NCBI RefSeq assembly: GCF_011927695.1
Contig: NZ_JAATJE010000002.1
Span: 668,001 to 732,000, forward strand
Source: Sphingomonas jejuensis
Lineage (GTDB): Bacteria > Pseudomonadota > Alphaproteobacteria > Sphingomonadales > Sphingomonadaceae
Direction of reading: 5' to 3'
Length of the DNA: 64,000 nucleotides
Every line of letters starts with the position of its first letter. The stretch's first letter is position 1. Made by a program: the position numbers and the translations under genes. The notes under the pieces are model-generated. The model ran no database searches. It worked only from the letters and a program-made list of their open reading frames with translations, and had not been told where the DNA came from. Of the stretch, positions 18,075-27,136 are shown in pieces.

Positions 18075-19337
18075 TCAGTTCGGAAAGACGGTGACCGACA
18101 GCAGGTGGAGCGTCACGCCGACGAGCCCGCCGACCAGCGTGCCGTTCACGCGGATATACTGGAGGTCGCGGCCGACCGCGCCTTCCAGCCGGCGGGTGAT
18201 CGTTCCGGCATCCCACCCGCGCACCGTATCGGACACCAGCCGCACGATGGCGGTGCCGTATCGCGCAGACACGCCCACCGCCGCCCGGCGCGCGGCGCGG
18301 TTGAAGGTCGCGCGGGCGCGGGGATCCTCCTCCAGCATGCGGCCGAGCTGGCGCACGGCCTCCCCCATCTGCCCGGTCATGGCCGATCCGGGATCGCGCG
18401 CGGCCCGGAGCATGCCGGCGCGGGCCCGTTCCCACATGCCGTCCAGCCAGCGGCGGAGCGCCGGGTTGCCGATCAGCTCGTCACGGATGCGCGCGACCTG
18501 CGCCGCCATTGCGGGATCCGTCTGCAGCCGGTGGGCAAGGTCGTGCAGCGCGTGCTCCGCCTTCAGCCGCAGCGGATGCTCCTGATCGTCGGCAAGCTCG
18601 TCGGCCATCCGCAGCAGCCCGTCCATGATGCGGTTGGCGAGCGCGGCGTCCAGTCCGGTCCAGCGCAACACCGATCCCGACCGTTCCTCCACCATGCGGC
18701 GGATCAGCAGCTCGTTGGCGACCAGCGTGCGCCCGGCCCAGTCGATGGCGGCGTCCATCACCGGCCGGTGGCGGCCACGGTCCAGCGCGGCGGAGAGCGC
18801 GGCGCCGAGCGGCGGGGCGAAATCCACCGCGCCCAGCCGCTTCAGCAGCGCCGCCTTGACGAGCCCGCCCAGCCGTTCGGGATCGAGCGCCTCCATCGTC
18901 TCGGCCAGCGCGCGGGTCGCGCCGCCGCGCCCGGCGCCGGCCGGGGCCGACAGGAAGCGGCCGATGGCGCCTGCCACGTCCACCCGCTGCATGCGCCGGG
19001 CAACCACCGACGGCACCAGGAAATTGTCCTTCAGGAACGCGGCCAGCGTGGTGCCGATGCGGTCCTTGTTGCGCGGGATGATCGCCGTGTGCGGGATCGG
19101 AAGGCCGAGCGGGTGGCGGAACAGCGCGGTGACCGCGAACCAGTCAGCCAGCCCGCCCACCATCGCGGCCTCGGCAAACGCCCGGACGAAGCCGATGGCC
19201 GGATGCGCCGCCTCGTGCATGCGGGCGGCGACATAGACCGCCGCCATCAGCACCAGCAGCCCCGTGGCGACGCGCCGCATCCGGCGATATCCGGGGTTCA
19301 ATCCCTGGTTTGCCCCGTCCGTCGTGATCCCGCCCAT
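18075..19337 (-). CDS. DUF445 family membrane-anchored protein
   Basis: 420 aa. N-terminal transmembrane segment (TGLLVLMAAVYVAARMHEAA) followed by the family landmark GGLADWFAVTALFRHPLGLP and then IIPRNKDRIGTTLAAFLKDN. The middle is long helical sequence and the C-terminus ends in a second hydrophobic segment (GTLVGGLVGVTLHLLSVTVF) that probably re-enters the membrane. Matches the YjiN-type DUF445 family, whose function is not established. The ATG at 19337 is used; another at 19280 would remove 19 residues. Single gene, convergent with the Rid gene. Confidence 0.88.
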   Translation of the reverse strand: MGGITTDGANQGLNPGYRRMRRVATGLLVLMAAVYVAARMHEAAHPAIGFVRAFAEAAMVGGLADWFAVTALFRHPLGLPIPHTAIIPRNKDRIGTTLAAFLKDNFLVPSVVARRMQRVDVAGAIGRFLSAPAGAGRGGATRALAETMEALDPERLGGLVKAALLKRLGAVDFAPPLGAALSAALDRGRHRPVMDAAIDWAGRTLVANELLIRRMVEERSGSVLRWTGLDAALANRIMDGLLRMADELADDQEHPLRLKAEHALHDLAHRLQTDPAMAAQVARIRDELIGNPALRRWLDGMWERARAGMLRAARDPGSAMTGQMGEAVRQLGRMLEEDPRARATFNRAARRAAVGVSARYGTAIVRLVSDTVRGWDAGTITRRLEGAVGRDLQYIRVNGTLVGGLVGVTLHLLSVTVFPN

Positions 19338-19413
19338 CCGGCGACAATGAACCGCGCGGCGCTTGGTTCAAAGCGACATCAGGCGGGCGACGCGCTGCCG
19401 CCGACGAAGCGCC

Positions 19414-22400
19414 TTATTCGGCCGGCTGCGGCACGCCCGCGGGCGCCCCCGCGCCCCCGGTCGTGAGCCGGCGGGCAAGCTTCGGCCCCAGCCGCCGCTC
19501 GACACCGACCGCAAGGCTGAAGCTGGCAGGGACGATCAGAAGCGTGAGGATGGTGGACAGCAGCAGCCCGCCGATCACCACCGTGCCCATCGGCGCGCGC
19601 CAGGCACCGTCGCCCGACAGCGAGAGGGCGGTCGGGATCATGCCGGCGATCATGGCGACGGTGGTCATCACGATCGGCTGCGCGCGCTTGTGCCCGGCAT
19701 CCAGCACCGCGTCGTAGACGGGCACGCCCTTGCCGATCTCCTCCAGCGCGAAATCCACGAGGAGGATGGAGTTCTTGGCGACGATCCCCAGGAGCATCAG
19801 ATAGCCGATGTAGACCGGCAGCGAGATCGGGATGCCGGCGATCATGCACGCCACGGTGCCGCCCAGCGGCGCCAGCAGCAGCGATCCCATGTTCACGAAC
19901 GGCGGCATTACGCGCTTGTAGAGCAGCACCAGGACGGCGAAGACCATCAGGATGCCGCTGACCACGGCGATGATGAAGTTCTGGATGAGCTCGGCCTGCC
20001 ACTTGTTCATGCCCAGCGTGATCTTGTTCACGCCCAGCGGCAGGTTCTGCATCGTCGGCAGCGCGTCGATCTGCTTCTGGATCTCGCCCGAGACATAGGG
20101 CTTGCCCGTCGCCGGGTTGACGCCCAGGTCCGCGCCCACGGTGGCGCGGCGCTGCTGGTTGCTGCGCTCGATGCGGGTCGGGCCGGCGCCGAAGCCGATG
20201 TCGGCGACCACCGACAGCGGCACCGATCCGCCGGTCGCGGTCGGCACGGGCAGGTTCTGGATGGTCGACAGCCGCTGGCGCGCATCCTCGGCAAGGGCGA
20301 CGCGGATCGGCACCTGCCGGTCGTTGAGCGAGAAGCGTGCGCTTGCCTGGTCGATCTCGCCGATCGTCGCGACGCGGATGGCGTTGGACAGCGCCGTGGT
20401 GGTCACGCCCAGATCTGCGGCGAGGTCGAAGCGCGGACGGATGGTGATTTCCGGCCGCTGCAGGTCGCCGTTGACGCGCGGGGCGACGAGGCCGGGGATC
20501 GTCGCCATTTCGGCGGCGAGCCTGTTGGCGGTTTCCTGAAGCTTCACCGGATCCTCGGACCCCAGCGTCACCACCATGTCGCGACCGCCGCCGTTGAACT
20601 GCGACCGGAACGTCACGCGCGCGTCGGGGATCGCGGCGAGCCGCGGCGCCATCTCACGCTCGAACTCGATGGAGCTGCGCTCGCGGTCTTCCTTGTCGGC
20701 GAGCCTGGCGACCAGCGTCGCGCCGCCCACCCTGACGCGGGTGAACACGGACGTGACGATGGGATCGCGCTTCAGGATCTCCTCCGTCTGACGCGCGACC
20801 CGCCCGGTTTCCGCCAGCGTGGTGCCCGGCACCATTTCGATGTTGACGATGCTGTCATCGGAATCGGTGGTCGGCTGGAAGGTCTGCGGCACCATGGTGA
20901 AGGTCACCACTGTCAGCACCAGCGACAGGGCGCCAAGCCCCATGATCCAGGTGCGATGGTCGGCAAACCGCGCCAGCCAGCGCCGCACGCCGCCGGCCGC
21001 GCGCATCCGGTCGGCCTTGCGCGTGTCGAGCGACCAGCGCAGCACCGCCATGTAGGCGTCCATGAAGCGGCCTTCGCCGTGGCTGGCATGCCCCTTCGCC
21101 TTCAGGAAATAGGCCGCGATCATCGGCGTGATCAGGCGCGCGACGGCCAGCGACATCAGCACCGCAACCACCACGGTGAAGCCGAAATTCTTGAAGAACT
21201 GGCCGGAGATGCCGGGCATCAGGCCGACGGGCAGGAACACCGCCACGATCGACATGGTGGTGGCGAGCACGGCCAGCCCGATCTCGTCGGCGGCGTCGAT
21301 GGATGCCTGCCAGGCCGATTTGCCCATGCGCATGTGGCGCACGATGTTCTCGATCTCCACGATGGCGTCGTCGACCAGCACGCCGGCGACCAGCGACAGC
21401 GCGAGCAGCGTCAGCCCGTTCAGCGTGAAGCCCATCAGCTCCATGAACCAGAAGGTGGGGATCGCCGACAGCGGAATGGCGAGCGCGGAGATGAGCGTCG
21501 CGCGCCAGTCGCGCAGGAAGAAGAACACCACGATCACGGCGAGCAGCGCGCCCTCCCACAGCATGTGCATGGAGGAGGAGAACTGTTCCTTGGCGTAGCG
21601 GGCCTGGTTGAAGCGCTCGACGAACTTCACGCCGGGCGTGCGGGCTTCCAGCTCCTTCAGCTTTTCAACCGCGCCGTCATAGACGGTGACGTCCGATTCG
21701 CCGCGCGCGCGCTGGAATGAGAAGCTGAGCACCTGCTGCCCGTCGCTGGTCGCGTAGCTACGCTGTTCGGCATAAAGGTCGCGCACGTCGGCGATGTCGG
21801 CCAGCTTCACCGTGCGCCCGCCGCCCACCGCGATCTGCGTCTGGCCGAGCGTGTAGGCGGAATCGGCATTGCCGATCACGCGGACCGACTGTTCGGCGCC
21901 GGCGATCTCGGCGCGGCCACCGGCGGCGTTGATGTTGACGGCGCGCAGCTGCTGGTTGACCTGGCTTGCGGTCAGCCCCTGCGCCTGCAGCTTGACGGGA
22001 TCGAGCAGCACGCGGATCTCGCGGCTCACGCCGCCCGACCGCTCCACCGTCGCCATGCCGGGCACGGACAACAGCGCATTGGCGACCGTGTTGTCGACAT
22101 ACCAGCTGAGCTGTTCCAGCGTCATGTCGGTCGACAAGACGGCAAAGCTGCCGAGGTCGTTGCCCGTGTTGCTGACCCGCCCGATCTGCGGCTCCAGGAT
22201 GCCGTCGGGCAGTTCGCCGCGGATCTGGCTGATGGCGTCGCGCATGTCGTTGACCGCGCGGTCGATGTCGGCGCCGATCGCCAGCTGCACCATCGTCTGG
22301 CTGCTGCCCTCCTGGATGGTGGAGTTGATCTCGTCGACGCCCTCAATGGAGCGCAGCGCGGCTTCCACGCGCTGCGTCACCTGCGTTTCCAGCTCGCTGG

Positions 22401-22575
22401 GCGCGGCGCCCGGCTGGCTGATCGCGACCCACGCGATCGGCAGGTCGACGTCCGGATCGTTCTGCACCTCCATCCGGTTGAAGCTGACGATGCCCGCCAG
22501 CGTCAAAGCCACGAACAGCACGATCGACGGAACCGGGTTCCGGATCGACCAGGCGGAGATGTTGCGGAAGCTCAT
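19414..22575 (-). CDS. RND multidrug efflux permease
   Basis: 1053 aa inner-membrane proton-driven exporter of the AcrB/MexF superfamily. Proton-relay residues are visible: two Asp in TM4 (AGVLVDDAIVEIENIVRHM) and the Lys in TM10 (GIVAKNSILLVDFALEEIG). Porter-domain sequences such as DVDLPIAWVAISQPGAAPSE and EINSTIQEGSSQTMVQLAIG are typical. Full length, about 12 membrane segments. Start ATG 22575 with AAGGATCC upstream, 16 bp after the adaptor gene, so the two form an adaptor-permease operon. No outer-membrane TolC-type gene is next to it. Confidence 0.95.
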   Translation of the reverse strand: MSFRNISAWSIRNPVPSIVLFVALTLAGIVSFNRMEVQNDPDVDLPIAWVAISQPGAAPSELETQVTQRVEAALRSIEGVDEINSTIQEGSSQTMVQLAIGADIDRAVNDMRDAISQIRGELPDGILEPQIGRVSNTGNDLGSFAVLSTDMTLEQLSWYVDNTVANALLSVPGMATVERSGGVSREIRVLLDPVKLQAQGLTASQVNQQLRAVNINAAGGRAEIAGAEQSVRVIGNADSAYTLGQTQIAVGGGRTVKLADIADVRDLYAEQRSYATSDGQQVLSFSFQRARGESDVTVYDGAVEKLKELEARTPGVKFVERFNQARYAKEQFSSSMHMLWEGALLAVIVVFFFLRDWRATLISALAIPLSAIPTFWFMELMGFTLNGLTLLALSLVAGVLVDDAIVEIENIVRHMRMGKSAWQASIDAADEIGLAVLATTMSIVAVFLPVGLMPGISGQFFKNFGFTVVVAVLMSLAVARLITPMIAAYFLKAKGHASHGEGRFMDAYMAVLRWSLDTRKADRMRAAGGVRRWLARFADHRTWIMGLGALSLVLTVVTFTMVPQTFQPTTDSDDSIVNIEMVPGTTLAETGRVARQTEEILKRDPIVTSVFTRVRVGGATLVARLADKEDRERSSIEFEREMAPRLAAIPDARVTFRSQFNGGGRDMVVTLGSEDPVKLQETANRLAAEMATIPGLVAPRVNGDLQRPEITIRPRFDLAADLGVTTTALSNAIRVATIGEIDQASARFSLNDRQVPIRVALAEDARQRLSTIQNLPVPTATGGSVPLSVVADIGFGAGPTRIERSNQQRRATVGADLGVNPATGKPYVSGEIQKQIDALPTMQNLPLGVNKITLGMNKWQAELIQNFIIAVVSGILMVFAVLVLLYKRVMPPFVNMGSLLLAPLGGTVACMIAGIPISLPVYIGYLMLLGIVAKNSILLVDFALEEIGKGVPVYDAVLDAGHKRAQPIVMTTVAMIAGMIPTALSLSGDGAWRAPMGTVVIGGLLLSTILTLLIVPASFSLAVGVERRLGPKLARRLTTGGAGAPAGVPQPAE

Positions 22576-22591
22576 GGCTGGATCCTTGGGC

Positions 22592-23791
22592 TCAGCGGGC
22601 GGCGGCGCGGACCGGGTTCACGGTCTGCCCGGGCGTCAGGAAGGGGCCGGCCGACTGCACGACCCGCTCCTGCCCGTTCAGGCCGGAGGTGATGGTGATG
22701 CCGCGGTCGCTGACCCCGCCGATGGTGACGGCGCGGCGCTGCGCCTTGTTGTCGCCGTCGATGATGTAGACATAGTTGCCCTCCGTATCGCTCAGCACCG
22801 CCGATTCCGGCAGGAGCGGAGCGGTCACGCCGCCACCCTGGATGATCGCGGAAGCAAAGCCGCCGGGACGGAGCGCCGGATCGTAGGACAAGGCGATCCG
22901 CGCGATGCCCTGGCGCGACGTCGGATCGATCACCGGCGCCAGCTGCCAGATCTGCCCTTCGAACGACTCGGACCGGCCGACCGGCGTCACCGTCGCGCTC
23001 TGCCCGACGGACAGGCCGGCTAGGTCGCCTTCGGCAAGCTGCGCGCGCAGCTCCATCTCGCCGCCCCGCGCGATGCGGAACAGCACGCCCGACCCCGCGC
23101 CGATCACCTGGCCCGGCTCCACGCCGCGGGTCAGCACGAGGCCCGCGGCGGGCGCGCGGATGTCGAGGCGGCCGATGCGCGCCCGGTTCTCGCGCGCCTG
23201 CGCCTCCGCCACGCGGACGCGGGCATTGGCGGCATCGCGCGTGGCGGTGCGCCGGTCCACGTCGGCCTGCGAAATGAACCCGCGCCCGACCAGCTGCTGG
23301 GACCGGTCGAGCTCCTGCTGCGCCAGCCGCGCGTCGGCCCGCGCCACGCCCACCTGCGCGTCGAGCGCGTCGGACTGCTGCGCCTGCACCTGGCGGTCGA
23401 CCGATGCCAGCACCTGGCCCTGGCGCACCCAGTCGCCGGCTTCCACAAACACGCGGGTCACGACACCGCCTTCGCCGACCACGCCGACCGGCAGTTCGCG
23501 CCGCGCCGCCAATGTGCCGGTGGAGGAAATCTGCCGCGCGACGGACTGGCGGCCCGGCACGATCACGGTGACGCGGGGCTGCGCGCCCGGCCGCCCGCCC
23601 TCCTTGGGCGCCGCGCCCGGCGCGGTCGCGGTGGCGGGCGTCGCTTCCTCGCCACCGCCGCGGCCGAAGAGAACAAACGCCAGCAGGGCCAGCGCCGCGA
23701 CCACGGCGGCGATGATGAACGCACGGCGGCGCGACGGACGCTCCACCGTCAGCACATCATCGTTTCGCGTTACCGTCGTCTCGTAGTTCAT
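22592..23791 (-). CDS. RND efflux periplasmic adaptor (membrane fusion protein)
   Basis: 399 aa. The N-terminal signal-anchor (AFIIAAVVAALALLAFVLFG after a basic RRR) is followed by a Gly/Ala linker. Next come lipoyl-like half-motifs (VFVEAGDWVRQGQVLASVD and IRAPAAGLVLTRGVEPGQV) around an alpha-helical hairpin (LDAQVGVARADARLAQQELD), and then beta-barrel and membrane-proximal domains. It bridges the permease to an outer-membrane channel. First gene of the efflux operon, with a plausible promoter and a palindrome just upstream. Confidence 0.94.
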   Translation of the reverse strand: MNYETTVTRNDDVLTVERPSRRRAFIIAAVVAALALLAFVLFGRGGGEEATPATATAPGAAPKEGGRPGAQPRVTVIVPGRQSVARQISSTGTLAARRELPVGVVGEGGVVTRVFVEAGDWVRQGQVLASVDRQVQAQQSDALDAQVGVARADARLAQQELDRSQQLVGRGFISQADVDRRTATRDAANARVRVAEAQARENRARIGRLDIRAPAAGLVLTRGVEPGQVIGAGSGVLFRIARGGEMELRAQLAEGDLAGLSVGQSATVTPVGRSESFEGQIWQLAPVIDPTSRQGIARIALSYDPALRPGGFASAIIQGGGVTAPLLPESAVLSDTEGNYVYIIDGDNKAQRRAVTIGGVSDRGITITSGLNGQERVVQSAGPFLTPGQTVNPVRAAAR

Positions 23792-23812
23792 TGTGGCCGT
23801 CCACCCCCGCCC

Positions 23813-23834
23813 GGAAATAACGCGCTGTATTACC
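23813..23834. promoter_or_regulatory. 22-bp palindrome overlapping the efflux promoter (candidate operator)
   Basis: GG-x-AATA-xx-GC|GC-xx-TATT-x-CC: 8 of 11 positions pair across the centre. It covers the predicted -10 box of the efflux operon and sits 22 bp before the adaptor start codon. The size and symmetry suit a TetR- or MarR-type repressor, but no regulator gene is adjacent. Confidence 0.4.
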
Positions 23835-23856
23835 TTGCTACGTCACCCACCAGCAA
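23827..23856 (-). promoter_or_regulatory. Candidate sigma-70-type promoter of the RND efflux operon
   Basis: On the minus strand TTGCTG (-35, 23856-23851) is separated by 18 bp from TAATAC (-10, 23832-23827), about 36 bp before the adaptor ATG at 23791. It is the only AT-rich patch in this divergent spacer. Assigned by eye. Confidence 0.42.
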
Positions 23857-23932
23857 CCCCCGCGTTCGTTCAGCGACTGTTACGGTCGACGAGCGTCATG
23901 AAGGCCGCTGATCACAGGGAGGATTGACCCAG

Positions 23933-24667
23933 ATGAGACGTTTGATGCCGTTGTTCGTCGCCGGCGGCGCGATGATCGCCAGCATGCCGGCGGCCGCGCA
24001 GCTTGCCCCGGTCGCGCCCGCGCCGCAGCCGGTGGCGGGCACCGTCCTGGATGTGAGCGCGGAGGGCGCGGTGACGCGCGTGCCCGACATCGCCATTGTG
24101 CGGGCGGGCGTGGTCAGCCAGGCCGCGACGGCCGCGGCGGCGGCCGAGGACAATGCCGGGCGGATGGCGGCGGTGGTCGCGGCGCTGCGCCGGGCCGGTA
24201 TTGCCGCCCGCGACATCCAGACCGCGCAGCTGTCGCTGGAGCCGCGCTACCAATATGGCGAGAACCAGCCGCCGGTGATCACCGGGTACCAGGCGTCGAA
24301 CAGCGTGCAGATCCGCTTTCGCCACATCGCGCGCGCCGGCACGGTTGTGGACACGCTGGTGCGCGAAGGCGCAAACCAGATCGACGGCCCCACGCTGACG
24401 CTCGATGCGCCGGAGACGGCGCTGGACGAGGCGCGGACGGATGCCATCCGCGTCGCGCGGGCACGGGCGGAGCTCTACGCGCGCGCGGCCGGGCTGCGGG
24501 TGGCGCGCATCGTGGCGATCGCGGAAAGCGGGTCGGGCCTGCCGCCGATGCCGGTGCCCGAGATGCGGATGATGGCGCGCAGCGAGGCGGCGTCGGCGGA
24601 CACGCCGATCGTGCCGGGCGAACAGCGCCTGACCGTGACCGTGCAGGTCCGCTTCGAACTGCAGTGA
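23933..24667 (+). CDS. SIMPL (DUF541) domain exported protein
   Basis: 244 aa. A cleavable signal peptide (MRRLMPLFVAGGAMIASMPAAAQ) is followed by the SIMPL/DUF541 domain: TVLDVSAEGAVTRVPDIAIV, VVAALRRAGIAARDIQTAQLS, LEPRYQY and ITGYQASNSVQIRF, then DAIRVARARAELYARAAGL and the closing QRLTVTVQVRFEL. Members are periplasmic or outer-membrane-associated proteins (for example Omp28/YggE) linked to oxidative stress, with no known catalysis. The ATG at 23933 is chosen because AGGGAGG ends 10 nt before it; a TTG three codons upstream would touch the ribosome binding site. Confidence 0.88.
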   Translation: MRRLMPLFVAGGAMIASMPAAAQLAPVAPAPQPVAGTVLDVSAEGAVTRVPDIAIVRAGVVSQAATAAAAAEDNAGRMAAVVAALRRAGIAARDIQTAQLSLEPRYQYGENQPPVITGYQASNSVQIRFRHIARAGTVVDTLVREGANQIDGPTLTLDAPETALDEARTDAIRVARARAELYARAAGLRVARIVAIAESGSGLPPMPVPEMRMMARSEAASADTPIVPGEQRLTVTVQVRFELQ

Positions 24668-24681
24668 CGCGGACGTGAAAA

Positions 24682-24705
24682 GGGCCGGGCATTGCTGCCC
24701 GGCCC
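24682..24705. terminator. Bidirectional hairpin terminator between convergent genes
   Basis: Perfect 10-bp stem GGGCCGGGCA / TGCCCGGCCC with TTGC loop, preceded by AAAA on the plus strand (a T run for minus-strand transcripts). It lies between the SIMPL stop at 24667 and the stop of the convergent GlsB-type gene at 24735. Confidence 0.75.
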
Positions 24706-24734
24706 CATCAATCGTCCGTGTGTGACGCGGCGCG

Positions 24735-24992
24735 TTAGCGCACGCGGCCGCGGCGAACGAGGTTCACGATCGCAAGCAGGATCACGGCGCCCAGCAGCGA
24801 CACCAGGAACGAGGTGAGCGTCAGCGGAGCGTTGTTGATCGAGCCGCCCGAGATGACCAGGCCGCCGATGAAGGCGCCCACGATGCCGACGACGATGTTC
24901 AGCAGGATGCCCTGCTGCGCGTCGGTGCGCATGATGATGCTGGCCAGCCAGCCGATGACACCGCCGACGATCAACCAGAGAATGATACCCAT
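24735..24992 (-). CDS. GlsB/YeaQ/YmgE family stress-response membrane protein
   Basis: 85 aa with three hydrophobic segments: IILWLIVGGVIGWLASIIM, GILLNIVVGIVGAFIGGLVI and LTLTSFLVSLLGAVILLAIV, ending in basic RRGRVR. The G-rich G-x-x-x-G pattern is typical of the transglycosylase-associated (GlsB/YeaQ) family, small inner-membrane proteins induced under stress; no enzyme activity is proven. Start ATG 24992 is set by GGAGGGAAGTT directly upstream. A possible EcfG-type promoter lies about 50 bp upstream. Confidence 0.88.
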   Translation of the reverse strand: MGIILWLIVGGVIGWLASIIMRTDAQQGILLNIVVGIVGAFIGGLVISGGSINNAPLTLTSFLVSLLGAVILLAIVNLVRRGRVR

Positions 24993-25037
24993 AACTTCCC
25001 TCCTGTAACACGCCGTCAGCCACGGCACGCTCCAGTC

Positions 25038-25065
25038 AAGACGCATGGAAGCGCTTGGCTGTTCC
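25038..25065 (-). promoter_or_regulatory. Candidate EcfG (general stress response) promoter
   Basis: On the minus strand GGAAC (25065-25061), a 17-bp spacer, then CGTCTT (25043-25038), close to the alphaproteobacterial EcfG pattern GGAAC-N16-17-CGTT; the last T is a C here. It would give a leader of roughly 40 nt for the GlsB-type stress gene, which is a typical target class. Weak match on the -10 side. Confidence 0.33.
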
Positions 25066-25158
25066 GTTGAAGAGCCAAGATTGTTTCGGGTGCGTGAGAT
25101 TCCTGTCCGGCGGCAGGACGGTCCGGATCGTCGACGAACCGTTCTGCCGCGGGCTCGG

Positions 25159-25458
25159 TCAGTAGCGCTGCTGCCGCTCGTACAGCGACTTGTAGTGCTG
25201 GATGCGGGTGACGCGCAGGCCGGGCATGCCCACGCGATCCACCGCGCGCTGCCAGCCGGCGAACTCCTCCACGCTCAGGCGGTACCGGGCGCAGACCTCG
25301 TCCACAGACAAGAGCCCGCCGTTGACCGCGGCGACCACCTCCGCCTTGCGGCGCACCACCCAGCGGGTGGTGTCCGGCGGCGGCAGTGACTCCAGGGTCA
25401 GCGGCTCGCCAAGCGGCCCGATGACCTGAGCGGGGCGGATCTTCTGGTTCTCGATCAT
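25159..25458 (-). CDS. sciP: SciP-like DUF1153 helix-turn-helix regulator
   Basis: 99 aa. The DUF1153 core is unmistakable: LTLESLPPPDTTRWVVRRKA, EVVAAVNGGLLSVDEVCARY, RLSVEEFAGWQRAVDRVGMP and GLRVTRIQHYK. In Caulobacter this is SciP, a small DNA-binding protein that represses CtrA-activated promoters in G1 cells. The start at 25458 (MIENQKIRP, AAGGA upstream) gives the usual length; the longer frame upstream is not conserved-looking. The C-terminus (SLYERQQRY) is a few residues longer than Caulobacter SciP. No CtrA box (TTAA-N7-TTAA) was found next to it. Confidence 0.9.
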   Translation of the reverse strand: MIENQKIRPAQVIGPLGEPLTLESLPPPDTTRWVVRRKAEVVAAVNGGLLSVDEVCARYRLSVEEFAGWQRAVDRVGMPGLRVTRIQHYKSLYERQQRY

Positions 25459-25933
25459 TCCTTGCCTCGATACTGCGATGGCCTGCCCGCGGGCCGGCCA
25501 TCCCTTTTCACGCACCCGGATCTAAACGACCGGTTTGAAAATCCCTTGAAGCGCTTCGGTAAACGTCGCGCTCATGCTCCTTCGTCGTTGATCAGCCCTG
25601 CGGCTTCCGGGGCGAAGCTGCCCCGCACGCCGCCGCGCGCCGATGCCGAGAACAGCGCCACGCGCGACGGCGTGGCCGCCGGCCGCGGCGCTGCCGTTGC
25701 GCCCAGCCGCGCCTGCGCCATCGACGTCGCGCTCGACGCCTGCTTCGCCGCGGCCAGCGCGAGCAGCATGGCGGTGGTGGTGGGCAGGTCCGCGGGACAG
25801 CGCGGCAGCCCCTTCCGATCCATGTCCATGCCCCCGCAACGCCCCCCTTACTCGACGGCACCGGCTGTAGCGCGGGAAGGCTGAAGGCCGAGTAAAGGGT
25901 GCGGCCGGATCGGCGATCGATTATGGAGGCGCG
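25459..25933. other. 475-bp stretch between sciP and mnmA
   Basis: It holds only the possible 85-aa minus-strand gene (25572-25829) and the mnmA leader with GGAGG at 25925-25929. The rest (25459-25571, 25830-25924) shows no clear terminator, repeat or RNA gene by eye. It must contain the promoters for sciP (minus) and mnmA (plus). Confidence 0.6.
25572..25829 (-). CDS. Small Ala-rich hypothetical protein
   Basis: 85 aa, MDMDRKGLPRCPADLP then an alanine-rich helix (TTAMLLALAAAKQASSATSM) and a basic, low-complexity tail ending LINDEGA. No motif recognised. ATG at 25829 or 25823; the upstream TAAGGGGGG is 12 or more nt away. The frame could be fortuitous in such GC-rich sequence, but it fills an otherwise empty 475-bp gap and has a sensible length and start. 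Medium-low confidence that it is a real gene. Confidence 0.4.
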   Translation of the reverse strand: MDMDRKGLPRCPADLPTTTAMLLALAAAKQASSATSMAQARLGATAAPRPAATPSRVALFSASARGGVRGSFAPEAAGLINDEGA

Positions 25934-27043
25934 ATGAGTCCGGACTTTCAGCTTGCCGCGCCGCTTGCCGCCCGCCGCATCGTCGTCGCCATGTCGGGCG
26001 GCGTCGACAGCTCGGTGGTGGCCGCGCTCGCCGTGGAGACGGGGGCCGAGGTGATCGGCGTCACGCTCCAACTCTACGATCATGGCGAGGCGACCGGCCG
26101 CAAGGGCGCCTGCTGCGCGGGCCGCGACATCCGCGACGCGCGCGCCGTGTGCGACCGGCTGGGCATCGCGCATTATGTGTTCGACCACGCCAGCCGCTTT
26201 TCGACCGGCGTGATCGACCAGTTCGCCGACGATTATGTCGCGGGGCGCACGCCCATCCCCTGCGTCCGGTGCAACATGGGGGTGAAGTTCACCGACCTGT
26301 TCGGCCTCGCCAAGGGGCTGGGCGCCGATTGCCTGGCGACCGGCCATTATGTCCGCCGTGTCGACGGCGCCGCCGGGCCAGAGCTTCACCGCGGCGCCGA
26401 TCCGGCCCGCGACCAGAGCTATTTCCTGTTCGCGACAACCGCGGCGCAGCTCGATTACCTGCGGTTTCCGCTGGGCGGCATGGCCAAGGGCCGGGTGCGC
26501 GAGATCGCGGCCGAACTCGGCCTGGGCGTCGCCGCCAAGCCGGACAGCCAGGACATCTGCTTCGTGCCCGACGGTGACCATGCTTCCCTGGTGAAGCGGC
26601 TGCGGCCGGAGGCGGGCACGCCGGGCGACATCGTCGACGAGGCCGGGCGCGTGCTCGGCCGGCATCGCGGGCTGGTCCACTTCACCGTCGGCCAGCGCCG
26701 CGGGCTGGAGATCGGCGGGACGCCCGATCCGCTCTACGTGCTGCGGCTGGATGCGGGGCGGGGCGCGGTGGTGGTCGGTCCGCGGTCCGCGCTGGCGGTG
26801 GACGGCGCCCGGCTGTCGGGCATCAACCGGCTGGGTCCGCTGGACGCACCGCTCACCGCCAAGGTGCGGTCGATGGCCAAGCCCGTTCCCGCGCGCCTTG
26901 ATGGCGACTGGCTGCGCTTCGACGCGCCCGAATATGGCGTGGCGCCGGGGCAGGCGGCGGTACTGTATGCAGGCGACCGCGTGTTGGGTGGTGGCTGGAT
27001 CGAGGAAACGGTGCGCGCCTTTTCGCTCTCGAACGCAGCCTGA
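25934..27043 (+). CDS. mnmA: tRNA 2-thiouridine(34) synthase MnmA
   Basis: 369 aa. Inserts sulfur into U34 of Lys, Glu and Gln tRNAs. ATP PP-loop [16 protein letters not shown] (about residues 17-32), first catalytic cysteine in [13 protein letters not shown], second in [15 protein letters not shown], and the tRNA-binding [14 protein letters not shown]. The [20 protein letters not shown] segment is typical of alphaproteobacterial MnmA. Strong GGAGG four nt before the ATG. Length normal. Single gene. Confidence 0.96.
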   Translation: MSPDFQLAAPLAARRIVVAMSGGVDSSVVAALAVETGAEVIGVTLQLYDHGEATGRKGACCAGRDIRDARAVCDRLGIAHYVFDHASRFSTGVIDQFADDYVAGRTPIPCVRCNMGVKFTDLFGLAKGLGADCLATGHYVRRVDGAAGPELHRGADPARDQSYFLFATTAAQLDYLRFPLGGMAKGRVREIAAELGLGVAAKPDSQDICFVPDGDHASLVKRLRPEAGTPGDIVDEAGRVLGRHRGLVHFTVGQRRGLEIGGTPDPLYVLRLDAGRGAVVVGPRSALAVDGARLSGINRLGPLDAPLTAKVRSMAKPVPARLDGDWLRFDAPEYGVAPGQAAVLYAGDRVLGGGWIEETVRAFSLSNAA

Positions 27044-27136
27044 GCCGGAACCACATGTCCTCGCCTTTTTGACGATGGTTATCGCAGGTTACGGAACCCC
27101 TCATCGGGCCATGCTACGCCTCGATCAGGAGGACAG

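Noticed and set aside
19363-21720. 785-codon plus-strand frame opposite the efflux permease.
   Set aside because: His/Asp/Arg-rich shadow with no motif; the permease on the minus strand is complete.
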